This document shows, one piece after another, positions 48,921 to 58,899 of a stretch of 64,000 nt of DNA. Below the pieces are notes generated by a model that saw only the letters and a list, made by a program, of their open reading frames with translations, was not told the DNA's origin and made no database searches. The stretch lies in contig CM058233.1 of the NCBI GenBank assembly GCA_030180135.1, forward strand, positions 55,696,500 to 55,760,499, in the 5' to 3' direction. Numbering within the stretch: the first letter of the stretch is position 1; each line of letters opens with the position of its first letter. Origin of the DNA: Orychophragmus violaceus. Taxonomy: Eukaryota; Streptophyta; Magnoliopsida; Brassicales; Brassicaceae. A program made the translations under genes and the position numbers.

Positions 48921-50260
48921 GCGAGAGAAGGATTAAAAGGGTAAAATCGGATCCAGAGGGGGAAAGGGTAAGATCACGGAGCCCACGGAGGGGTTGTACG
49001 GCTCACGATATTAGCCAGAATAAACAGATTTACCAATCAACAGACAAGCCGTTATCCGAGCAGAGGAAACAAAGAGGGAATCTCAACAGTACCACAAAAT
49101 AACAAAGAAATGATGATGGAGAGAAGCCGAGATTACACGAAGGGATCTAGCTATCGTGAGATATTCTCCCTACAAGAAGCGGAACATAGAGCAATTAACC
49201 GGGTCTATGAAGCAGAAAGGGGCAATGGATGTCATGGTTCTATGAGAAACCTCCCTGATGCAATTGTAACTCACGAAATAAGTTACCGAAACAGAACAGA
49301 ATGGCGAGTTAAGGAAAATCAGAATAGAAGGACTGAACTGAATGGATCAGAGTACAACAGAAGATCTGCTATGGATGGTAGATAGAATAACTATCCCGAT
49401 GTTTCAAGGGCGACATATAGAGACATTTACAGGTAGGTGGTAAGAAATAGAGAACGCGTAATCAATGATTGGCGTAACAGAACACTAGTGAACGTGAGAC
49501 CCAAAGCAACTAGATCAGTAAATGGTAATGTGGTGTAAGATCATGAAGTTACATCCACGGAAAGGAGGATCCAACCATCCTTTAACATCCACAATGAGAG
49601 AGAATTTCCTCCGCTAGCAAACCTGACCAGAGAAGAAGTTATAAGAGACTTAAGGCAGCTACTTGCCAATATGTTCCGGATCCAAAAGAGAGAGAAGCTC
49701 GTTTGAAACCGCATATTGGAATTGGAGGAGAATAACCTTATGGAGGAAACTGCAACCAACATTCTGGATAATGCAAGAAGGATTTTGGAAACTCACCTTT
49801 CTGAGAGCTACCAAAGGATAACGAACTTCTTTAGGCCACAAACAACAAGGGAGGAAGTGGGGGCAGTTCAACTTGAAGTAGGAGGCCCCAATAATGGTGT
49901 TTAGAGAAGGAAAGGTACTCCGGAACCAAGGAGAATATATCAAAACAGTCCTAGGAACATGGTGGGAGGAAGTGCTAGTAGGCGGTTGATTTATCAGAAC
50001 CATGTAATAGCGAGAAGAAGAGTAGGAGAATTGTTTGGGAGATCCTGCTGTCTCTGAACTTGCTTACCTAGTACATAGGACTCACGCAGAAGAAAGAGAA
50101 TATCAAGTTCCTGCACGCTTGAATGAAGAACTAAATGAGCAGATGAATCAAAGAAACATTGTGACAGCAAGTGAACAAGACCAACTGGGGGACGAAAACA
50201 GTGCATAGCGAGCGGACTAGGGAGGATTTTCAGCCCGTTCGAATCCCGGTTCTTTAGCGA

Positions 50261-50835
50261 CGTTGAGCTGGAACTGTTGTGGGTTGAAAAACCCCTTGAA
50301 AGTTCGCCGGCTCAAGGAGATCTGGAAAAAGATGAAACTGGATATAATGTTTCTCTTGGAAACCAAAAATCCAGATGATATTCTATAATGTGCCTAGTAA
50401 CCCCAAATAGCCCGGGAGGAGGGGGCTTAGCATTACTGTGGGAAGAAGATATTGATCAAGAGGTGACAGCTAAAGACCATAACCACATCAAAACAAAGAT
50501 CAAACATTGATGAGAAACGTTTATAGCCTCATACATTTATGGAGAACCAGAGGTAGCAAAGAGGAAACCGGTGTGGAGTAGAATATCAGAGGAGTAATGA
50601 TATTATCTCAGAAGATTAAAAAGAATGAGGACCTAAGAGGAGTGAGGGGTCATATACAGACTTTAGATCGTTCATTTCAAAGTGTGACCTATATGATCTT
50701 AGACATGTTGGGAACTTTCTGTCTTGGAGAGGGAAGCATGGCTCACATTTAGTTCATTGCACATTAGACAGAGCTTTATCTAATGTGAGCTTTGAAGGAT
50801 CGGACCATAGACCACTTATAACCATGGAGATTCAT
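50261..50835 (+). pseudogene. LINE ORF2 endonuclease domain, broken
   Basis: It begins SWNCCGLKNPLKVRRLKEIW near 50270 and MFLLETKN near 50346. Then come PGGGGLALLW (about 50410), YIYGEPEVAKR (about 50535), WRGKHGSHLVHCTLDRALSN (50727-50786) and SDHRPL near 50803. These are the apurinic-type endonuclease motifs of L1 LINEs in order, split over frames with TGA stops. This domain nicks target DNA to start reverse transcription. Confidence 0.8.
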
Positions 50836-52013
50836 TGAAGTTGTACTATTGGAATTCGGTTTTCACCCAAATTTTGTTGGATGGATTATGCACTATGCTT
50901 CGATGGTCTCTTTCTTGATCCTAGTTAATGGAAGTGCAAAGGGCGAAATAATCCCGCAGAGAGGTATTAAACAAGGAGATACACTCTCGCCATTTCTCCT
51001 CATCCTTTGCAGCGAGGTCTTATCGAGACTTTGCAACCAAGCGCAAAGCAGTGGAGAACTAAGCAGAATCGGGCATCAAGAGGTGGCCCGCTAGTTAACC
51101 ACATACTTTTTGCGGATGGCACAATGTTCTTTACCAAAACAGACCCGAGAATATGTGAAAAAACTGAAGAGGATATTGACTAGAGTACGAGAAAGATTCG
51201 GGTCAAACCATAAACAAAGGGAAATCTGCTATAACATTCTCGGCTAAGATTCCTTTAGAGGTCAAAAACAGAGTAAAGAAATGTCTTGAGATCGATAAAG
51301 AGGGAGTGAATGGGAAATATTTGGGATTACCAGAGCTTTTTGGAAGGAGGAAAAAAAATCTATTCACGTCTATTTTGGACAAGATCAAGCAAAAAACAGC
51401 AAGTTGGTCAACGAAGAGGTTGTCTAGTGCCGGATGTTAACTTTACTCAAGGCGATACTAATGGAAACACCCACATGTACTTTGGCTAGCTTCAAGATCC
51501 CAAAAAGATTGTGTAAGAGAATTCATTCTGCTCTAACGAGATTTTGGTGGGATTCTATCCCGGAAAATAAAAGCATGTGTTGGGTGTCTTGGGAGAAAAT
51601 GAGGAAATCTTAACGAAATGGAGGATTGGGTTTTAGAGAGGTAGAAGCTTTTAATGACGCTATGCTAGCAATAACTAGTTGGAGGATACTTGCTAATATG
51701 GACAGTTTGCTAGCAAGGGTACTTCTTGGAAGATATTTTGGCAAGGAAGATTTCCTCATGGTGCATGCGATCTCATCTAGCTCACATGGATGGAGGGGAG
51801 TTATGGTTGGCAGAGACTTGATCAAAAGTGGGCTAAGCTATGTCACTGGAGGAGGTAAGGAAGCAAGACTTTGGGACGACCCATGGATTATCTTGACAGA
51901 CCAGAAACTTTATACGGACGGGCAACAGAAGAAACGAGGGACTGGACTGTTTCCAAATTTCTTCATGAAGGTAAAAACCTTTGGAATGTAGAGGTTATCA
52001 TGAGAGTTTTGCC

Positions 52014-52108
<95 letters not shown>

Positions 52109-52464
52109 TACTTAGAATCCAGACAAGAGGTTTAGGAGCTAGGGATAAAATGGTGTGGCTCTTTGGTAAATGTGGAAATTACACTACGAAGATTGGTTAT
52201 TACCGAGCAGTTGAAGGAGGAGATAACACTGATTTAACTGAAAGAAAACCAAGGGATTTTGACTGGAACAGAGAGATTTGGAGCCGCAAAATGTCACCGA
52301 AACTGAAGATGTTTCTTTCAAAAGCTAAAAGAGGAGCCTCACCTTTTGGGAAAAGTCTGAAACAACGCAATGTTTGTGAAGCAGATTCTTGTCCATGGTG
52401 CGGTAAGATGGAGGATATTGAACACACACACTGTTCAAATGTTAATTTGCAATTAATGTGTTGA
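50836..52464 (+). pseudogene. LINE ORF2 RT and zinc-binding region, broken
   Basis: RT is recognised from GFHPNFVGWIMHYASMVSF (50855) and IIPQRGIKQGDTLSPFLLIL (50949). The catalytic box is near 51105 as HILFADGTMFF, so the usual FADD is FADG. KYLGLPELFGRR lies near 51316. From 51600 the region after RT (GLGFREVEAFNDAM, ARLWDDPW) leads to a zf-RVT-like part (SPKLKMFLSKAKRG, CPWCGKMEDIEHT) at 52290-52430. RT motifs before about 50850 are missing. A (GA)n tract interrupts at 52017. Confidence 0.82.
52017..52102. repeat. (GA)n microsatellite inside LINE ORF2
   Basis: About 43 GA units. In the ORF2 frame it is read as an Arg-Glu repeat and the frame stays open on both sides (51871-52464). Confidence 0.97.
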
Positions 52465-52879
52465 ATCTGGCGCCATTCAAAAATAAGATTCAAAGCAGGA
52501 ACTGGGATGATTTTGAAGGAGCTCTGATGGGATCACATAACCTACAAGTGTTACCACCGACATAAGTACAAAGCGACACTCTGTTTTCTTGGCTGTGTTG
52601 GAATTTATGGCTGCGCAGGAACAAATTGGTATTTGAAGGCCGACATTCGGGAGCAAGAGAAACCAGCACAAAAGCTATAGTTGAGGCCTGTGAATGGACA
52701 CAAGCACAAGCAAAAGAGAAAACAGAGCCGGACGGAGAGGAAAAGGAGCGAGTTGATCTGTACAGGGAGAGAGACCAGAGAGGAGAAGCTACGACGCATG
52801 TGTGGACCGATGAAGACTGGGAGAAGCAATCGAGAAAGTAGGGATGAGATGGTGTTTGAAGAATAAGGATGGTTCGAAT

Positions 52880-53165
52880 GAGACAACAAGGATTACTACA
52901 AAAACAAATTTGAGGTCGATACTAATGGTTGAGGCTTTAGCTTGCTTGGAGGATATAAAAAAATTGAAAGTACTTAACATGAGCAAGGTTCTGGTGTCTT
53001 CGGATTCACTCAACATAATCAGTGCTCTCACCAAGAAGGAACATCCGACGGAACTTTATGTAGTAATAGCGGATATTGAAACCGTAGCGAGAGACTTGGA
53101 ATTTTTTTTTATCTTTTTCTTTCATTTCGAGGAGGAACAATGAAGAAGCGGACTTACTAGCTAAT
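52880..53165 (+). pseudogene. LINE RNase H-like (RVT_3) domain, broken
   Basis: The frame 52844-53143 contains LMVEALACLEDIKKLKV, VSSDSLNIISALTKKE and VIADIETVARDLE, with spacing as in the plant RVT_3 RNase H (AEALAL, ESDS, DI). The final NEEADLLAN follows near 53140 in a shifted frame. A T-run at 53102 marks the break. Confidence 0.7.
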
Positions 53166-53250
53166 AATGCTTTATTCTATGGTTTCTCCATGGATGTTGT
53201 AAGAGCTGAGGCTCATAACTTTTAGTCTTCTTAATTGTATTTTCAGTTCA

Positions 53251-53754
53251 AAAAATCAGAAAAGGAAAAGGATTTCTACAACCATACTTTTTCTTACATC
53301 TTTTTGGCTCCAAATTTAAAAGATTATAGACAAATAAAAATTGAGTAGTCACATTTTTTTGATGTTTTGTGTTGATTTACCCATCTCCTAGTTTACAAAA
53401 TATAAAGTCATCTTAAAGTCAAAAGATAATCAAGAGATTGCAAGATTTTGTTACAAAAGATGGCTAAATGTAGAGTTGAAGATGGAATTTTGTTGAATGA
53501 ATCTACACTCACCACGAATTGAATAACTTACAATCACAAGTCATTAGACTCGTAAGTCACACAAAAAAATGAATCTACACGAAAATTTAAATGACAAACA
53601 AAGAGAACAACAAATCTACCTATGAACGGTAACGAATAAGAACACATAATAAAAAACTTTTTCTATTGAATACTACTTGATTAATTTCAAAGAGGATTGG
53701 TGATTGCAACTGAAATGATAGACGAGCTTATATAGTGCTCGTAGATAAGAAAGC
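53251..53754. other. AT-rich spacer between LINE and Athila element
   Basis: No ORF or repeat recognised. The last five bases AAAGC (53750-53754) are the left target site of the Athila element. Confidence 0.4.
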
Positions 53755-54929
53755 TGATATACCATGGATTTTAGGGATTTTAACCATGGTATATGTGTTA
53801 TTTATCGAGTCTTTTACTATGCTTTAGAGTCTTTTCAGGTGTTTATTAGGTACAAGCACATTTGGAGCATATTTGGTGATTTTGACACTTTCTGGAGCTA
53901 ATTGGAGTATTTGGCCGAGAGATAGAGTTCACTGTTGATATTTCCGAGCTGCAACGATCGTCACACTTATGGCATCGATCGTTGCACCAGCGAGATAGGC
54001 CAAACAACGGTTTAATGAAAAATGATAAAATTGCAGTTTTGCCCAGAAGTTCCTGATATTTACAAAGAAGCCCCAAAACGTGTTTTAGGATTATAATTAG
54101 GTTTTACAGCCACTTGTTAGGCGAAGCTTTTCTTACGTTAAGTTTTACTCAGAGAGAATTGAGGGGCTGATCCTGATCTCGGAAGAGACTTGATTTTGAA
54201 CCCCAGTTCTTATTTGATTATATGATATTTGGTTTTCTACTTATGATATCTTCTGTCTCGATGAATATGTCTGAGTAGATCACTTGTTAGGTTGAAGGAT
54301 TCTCATTAGGGATTTCAGAGAATTATAGTTTAATTAATCTGTAGAGATTCATATCTGCTAGTTCTTTATCTAAGTTGTTCTTAATGCTAAATCTGAAGTA
54401 GCTAATCAGAGTTATGATATTAGGTTGATTAATTCAGCGGAAGTTGGTTAATTTAACTGGAAAGAACCTAGATAAGCAATTAAACTATTCGCAAACGAAA
54501 GTTTGGTTTAGGATAATTATGAACATATCAAACTTGGAATTAATGCTGGTTTAATCTGTTAGTTCTCGCAAACGAAAGTTTGGTTTGCTGCACTTAGACT
54601 TAGAGAATTATTGCAAAGGAATTTGGTTAATTCTATATCAGTGTTTGAGTTCTAGAACAGTTATTGATTAGATCTAGATAGATTGATTGCTTGCGTTCCT
54701 GATTTCCTGAGAACTCCTGAAACCTAACGCTTTGCTCTTTTGCTTACAAACTCACTTGATTTACTTTGCTGTTTCGTTTACTGTTTTCATACCTGCTTTT
54801 CTTAATTTAATCCGAACTACTAATAATCTATTGTGTGACTGAGAGTCCTTGTGGGATTCGATACCTTATATACTACGATTGCATTAACTGTGCACTTGCA
54901 GTAGAATAGGGATAAAACTAAACCTATCA
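53755..54929 (+). repeat. 5' LTR of the Athila derivative (1175 bp)
   Basis: It begins TGATATACCATGG (3' LTR: TGATATATCATGG) and ends ACCTATCA before the PBS. It carries GCAACGATCGT at 53951 and GCATCGATCGTTGCA at 53972. Confidence 0.9.
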
Positions 54930-54935
54930 AGTTTT

Positions 54936-54953
54936 TGGCGCCGTTGCCGGGGA
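54936..54953 (+). other. primer-binding site of the Athila derivative
   Basis: TGGCGCCGTTGCCGGGGA, the classic Athila primer site, six bases after the LTR. Confidence 0.93.
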
Positions 54954-55015
54954 CTCTTTGAGTTCACCGATAGATTTAGTATTAGGATTTAGACTAAGCA
55001 TTCTTTTTAATTTTC

Positions 55016-56425
55016 TTGTTTACTTACGTTCTTGTTTCTTTGGTATTGCAGGAGTCGCATTGCATCGATCGACACGGTCCTGTGTGTCGATCGACAATTG
55101 TTCGTAACTGCATCGATCGTTGCTCACCTCGCATCGATCGACACAAGGCGAGAACAGCGATGCTGAGATCTGAGACGTTCAATAGGTTCCGCGCCATGGA
55201 GCCTGTGATTTTGATTCGCGGTGAAAACGGCATTTTACGAGACCAAGAGGGTCACATATGCAACGCAAAAGGTCAGAAAATAGATGGGGAAGGAAACCCC
55301 ATCTTACCAGATTACCATGTATTGGTTGGGCAAGTAGCTGAGATGCAGAATAAGATAGATGACATCCACGACATCTTACTTAGGGAGAGACAGTTCCGAG
55401 CAGAGGCAAAAACTGATAAATTTGCAGAGGTACACTATATGGCTGGAGCCGACTCTTATGGACATACATTGGGACATCAGCAGAGACAAGGTTCTAGGCA
55501 TGCTCAAGGATCAAGAGACCATAATTATACTTCCTATCTGGCACCTCCTACACAAAGGAGCAAACTAGAGATGATGATAGAACAATCAATTGAAAAGCAA
55601 CAGCAGAACACAGCTTCTTTCAGCTCGAAGCTAGAGAACCTGTACACTAATTTGAATGAGAAATTTGAATCCTTGAACACTCGTATGAAGCAGCTGGACA
55701 CACAGATGGATCAAGTTTCAAGTTCTACCCCAAGGAAGGATTCTCAAGAAGCTCATGCCAGCAACATTCCCATTCAGGATGACACACAGATGGATCATGG
55801 ATCATGTCTAGCAGTTAAGGCTGTGGAATTTGTGGAAGACAGAGGGGGATTTGATGTTGAATTACCTGAGTTTGAAAGCTTCGATGCACCTGACACAACA
55901 GAGATTGACATGGATCTCTTGACTTGGATAGTTCAGATTGAAGCGGGACCAAGCCAAGGAGAAAAATTTGAGTCTGAGATGGCTGGAATGGACCGAGAAG
56001 CGGATAAACCCGAGACTGTAGTTGAAACCCGAGCCGAGACGACAGCATCGATCGTTGCATCACATGCACCGATCGTTGCACCCCGAAAGGAACCAGTTTC
56101 GCTCATATCTCAAGGACCTGCTAAGGAAAGAACCTACAAACCTCCATTACCATTCCCGAAAGCTCCCGTTAAGTCTAAAGATGTGGTTCAGTGCACAGTG
56201 GTGGTTGACAAGAAGATGGTGGTTCCACAAGAGCCTATTCTAACATCTTCAAGGCCTAAAACTACTCATAAACAGAAGGCTCTGAACATCAAATCTTTGC
56301 CAAAGGTAAAGCGTAAATCCTCTAAGTTTAAACCTCCTGACTCCACTATTTTGAATGCAGGAAAGAGCGTTAAAACATCCAAGTGTCAATCTCACCCTAC
56401 ATTCCTCCCGACGTTCCTTGGATGA
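55016..56425 (+). CDS. Athila gag-derived protein, internally deleted
   Basis: 469 codons from the first ATG; the Met at 55196 (MEPVILIRGENG) is a more natural start, because residues 1-60 are mostly the translated CGATCG palindromes (CIDRHGP, CIDRCSPRIDRH). Residues about 185-235 form a coiled coil (SSKLENLYTNLNEKFESLNTRMKQLD), as in Athila gag. The C-terminal part has YKPPLPFPKAPVKSKD and a Lys-rich tail. The capsid core, zinc knuckle and pol are missing. The sequence just after the stop (AAGCGCTGAGTGGGAGGCAACCC) resembles text found after pol in Athila, so a deletion joined gag to the pol end. Confidence 0.65.
   Translation: MFTYVLVSLVLQESHCIDRHGPVCRSTIVRNCIDRCSPRIDRHKARTAMLRSETFNRFRAMEPVILIRGENGILRDQEGHICNAKGQKIDGEGNPILPDYHVLVGQVAEMQNKIDDIHDILLRERQFRAEAKTDKFAEVHYMAGADSYGHTLGHQQRQGSRHAQGSRDHNYTSYLAPPTQRSKLEMMIEQSIEKQQQNTASFSSKLENLYTNLNEKFESLNTRMKQLDTQMDQVSSSTPRKDSQEAHASNIPIQDDTQMDHGSCLAVKAVEFVEDRGGFDVELPEFESFDAPDTTEIDMDLLTWIVQIEAGPSQGEKFESEMAGMDREADKPETVVETRAETTASIVASHAPIVAPRKEPVSLISQGPAKERTYKPPLPFPKAPVKSKDVVQCTVVVDKKMVVPQEPILTSSRPKTTHKQKALNIKSLPKVKRKSSKFKPPDSTILNAGKSVKTSKCQSHPTFLPTFLG
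55061..55145. repeat. four CGATCG palindromes at the start of the Athila gag ORF
   Basis: TGCATCGATCGACAC, GTGTCGATCGACA, TGCATCGATCGTTGC and GCATCGATCGACAC lie within 85 bp, between the PBS and the likely gag start. Confidence 0.9.
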
Positions 56426-57313
56426 CATCATGCTGCTACTGCTTACACACCACCGTGGATGATAAGGCATTCACAGATACACTCAAAGTCTCTGTTGAAA
56501 CCTCCATGATTGCGACCTCATTTCCAAAAGTCAAGCTAATGACTTGAAACAAGCGCTGAGTGGGAGGCAACCCACTGCTAGGTTTAATTATTTTTCCTTT
56601 TCATTTTTGGTGTTTTTCCTAAGATTTCACGTTTTTATTTGTTTTTGCTAGTTTTAGATACAGAACCCAGTCTGGAGATGTGTGACGATCGTTGCTCACA
56701 TGTGCAACGGTCGTTGCAATTGGTTTAAATCGAAAATAAAGGTATGTCGCGCTAAACCGGAATCAATCTGGTTCAATCAGCATCGATCGTTGCATACAAT
56801 GCAACGATCGTTGCACCCACGACCAAGGTAAGTTACCTTAAACCCTTTTTCTCTTTTTCTTCTCCATTTTCTCGTCGCCGATACACCGAGAGCCCAAACC
56901 GAAAATCACCATTTCTTCATCGATTTCTTTGATTCTAAGCACTATTTCACTTATTTTTACATCCCCAATCTGTTTCTCCTACCCATTTCTCACGAAATCA
57001 AGGTAATGTACTTCTATTTTCGATTTTTCGGATTTCACTTTTAGGGTTTTAGAAATTGGAAATTTTAGATGGAATTGATGAATGCATGTTGACATGATTA
57101 TGCTTTAGGTTGTTTAGTGATGGATTGTTGTTGATTTTGTGGTTGATAACACGATTTAGAACGATTATGCTAACTGTTGATTGCGGCCAGAATCGCTAAG
57201 CACCGATCGTTGCACTAGTGCAACGGTCGTTGCTCTGCGATTCTGGGGAAATGTTCGAGTATTAGAAATCGCCTTGCAACGATCGCTGCCTTAGTGCAAC
57301 GGTCGTTGCACGA
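56045..57313. repeat. CGATCG palindrome pairs in and after the Athila gag ORF
   Basis: Pairs at 56045/56066 (inside the ORF, read ASIVASHAPIVAP), 56682/56704, 56780/56800 (the second is the perfect TGCAACGATCGTTGCA), 57200/57220 and 57275/57297. 57204-57229 is a 26-bp near-perfect inverted repeat centred on CTAG. Confidence 0.85.
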
Positions 57314-57366
57314 CGATTCCACAGAGAGTTGCCGAGACTGATTTGTTCAAATTTTCTGTTTTGCAG
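56426..57366 (+). other. spacer between the Athila ORFs
   Basis: No pol. It contains the palindrome pairs and a leader-like stretch. TCTGTTTTGCAG at 57355-57366 is a strong splice acceptor directly before ATG 57367, suggesting that ORF2 is read from a spliced RNA. Confidence 0.6.
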
Positions 57367-58899
57367 ATGGCAACTCAGAATCAACCCCGCAAGAAACGAG
57401 CAACAGCCGCAAGCGCCTCACGACAATACATTCCACCACCGGAATGGTTGCACAGGGATTCTGATCCTCCACAGCCTTATCATTTGGTTCATGCGACCAT
57501 AGGACCACCATGGCCAAGGGCAGAGAAACTTCTGATTCAGTCTGATCGCAACTGGGGCAAGGGTATCAAGAGGATGCTCGGTACGGACGATTTCACAGAG
57601 AGGCCGCTACACGAGTACTGGGACGAATACGACATGTTGATGTATAACGGTTGGTGTGGTATGGAGATAGCGCCAACAAAGTTCGCTGATTACTCAACCT
57701 GCAAGAGTCTCGGCATAGACACGCAGGTTATGGAGCTGTGCAGAGGCATTGGTCTGGGGACAATGCCGGTGCAGCCTTACGATTTATACCCAGAGCTGGT
57801 GAGACAGTTGCTTGCCACATGCAGGGTTGTCTACCCGAACCCGGGCAGCATGGATGCTCGAGGAGGCACTTTCACTTTCATGTGTCTCGGCGCCAGGTAT
57901 CGAGTATCCCTTCTCGATATCTGTAGGATTTATGGGTTTAGCATTGAGCAGCCACACACCGACATGACCCTTCCATGGGAACCAGTAGAGGCAGTGCAGT
58001 TCTGGCAGTACATTGGTGGTGGACGGTATCACTCACGGACTACACCTGTTATTCAGGTTAGGCATCCGGTTCTCAGGTATGTCTTGCGTATCTTGGGACG
58101 CACTCTATTGTGCAAGCATGAGGCCAACAAGATGCGCAAGAACGAGTTGGAGTTTCTATTTAGAGGACTGACAGAGCAGTTCAGGAGTACTGATGTGAGA
58201 AACCCGGCTAGGAAAGTCAACCTGGGAGCCGTATTTGCTCATCATCTTTGCGAGCTGCAGAAGAAGCCTTATGAAGGCGCGCGCAAGGAGACAGTAGGGA
58301 GTCTTCTCACTCCTATTTTCAGACACTGCGGGATCCCTATGAGGGATACAGAGTGCGTTACTGAGTGCGAGTTCTTGGATCTCAGTCACTTGCAGAGTGC
58401 TACGTGGCTGAAGGAGGGGCGAGTGTGGGTCTACCACGACCCTGAGGATACACAGTATGGCGTCGATCTTCCTGCTGCCAGGTATACTCGGATCGATACC
58501 ATTGATGCTTTGAGTTTCCACCCTCCCGCTAGCGCTCGACGTGCAGTGCCTACTATGGCTCATCCGCTGGGAGACCCTTCCACACGAGCTTCGACCTCTG
58601 CTGCCCCTGCGCCTGCTGCTGCTCCGGTTGATATCGGTCCTTATCCTGAGATGACAGTACCCTACGGTGGTATGTCTGAGGCTGAGTGGAGAGAGCGTAG
58701 TGATGGGATATGGAAGACTATGTGGGAGTGGATGCGTGGTTGCACTTGCAGGAGACAGCCACCAGTTCATCAGCCCGTACCCGTTTCTCGACGCAGACGA
58801 CGATCCCCGACTCCTCCTCCCCCGACTGATACTGATCCCGCAGCTGAGGCAGCCGATGACGATGCACTGTATGGTGGGATAGATGATGTGAGCGAGTGA
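57367..58899 (+). CDS. ATHILA ORF-1 family (env-position) protein
   Basis: 510 residues from ATG 57367; an ATG 24 bp upstream (57343) is in frame but lies before the TTTTGCAG acceptor. It starts basic (PRKKRATAASASRQY). The middle has FTFMCLGARYRVSLLDICRIYGFS and similar stretches of the ATHILA ORF-1 family (Pfam PF03078), found in the position of env in Athila elements. The C-terminus is Pro/Ala-rich, then MSEAEWRERSDGIWKTMWEWM, CTCRR and an acidic end (EAADDDALYGG). I see no convincing signal peptide or membrane segment. The frame is fully intact although pol is gone, which is notable. Confidence 0.75.
   Translation: MATQNQPRKKRATAASASRQYIPPPEWLHRDSDPPQPYHLVHATIGPPWPRAEKLLIQSDRNWGKGIKRMLGTDDFTERPLHEYWDEYDMLMYNGWCGMEIAPTKFADYSTCKSLGIDTQVMELCRGIGLGTMPVQPYDLYPELVRQLLATCRVVYPNPGSMDARGGTFTFMCLGARYRVSLLDICRIYGFSIEQPHTDMTLPWEPVEAVQFWQYIGGGRYHSRTTPVIQVRHPVLRYVLRILGRTLLCKHEANKMRKNELEFLFRGLTEQFRSTDVRNPARKVNLGAVFAHHLCELQKKPYEGARKETVGSLLTPIFRHCGIPMRDTECVTECEFLDLSHLQSATWLKEGRVWVYHDPEDTQYGVDLPAARYTRIDTIDALSFHPPASARRAVPTMAHPLGDPSTRASTSAAPAPAAAPVDIGPYPEMTVPYGGMSEAEWRERSDGIWKTMWEWMRGCTCRRQPPVHQPVPVSRRRRRSPTPPPPTDTDPAAEAADDDALYGGIDDVSE

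Larger units (their letters stand above)
48263..53250 (+). mobile_element. L1-like LINE, main part (decayed)
   Basis: ORF1 (DUF4283-type), a broken zinc knuckle, AP-endonuclease, RT, a zf-RVT-like region and an RNase H-like domain (RVT_3) follow in the standard order of plant L1 LINEs. Stops and frameshifts occur throughout, and the N-terminal half of RT appears deleted. The 3' end is near the A-rich stretch at 53250; no clear target duplication was found. Confidence 0.85.
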
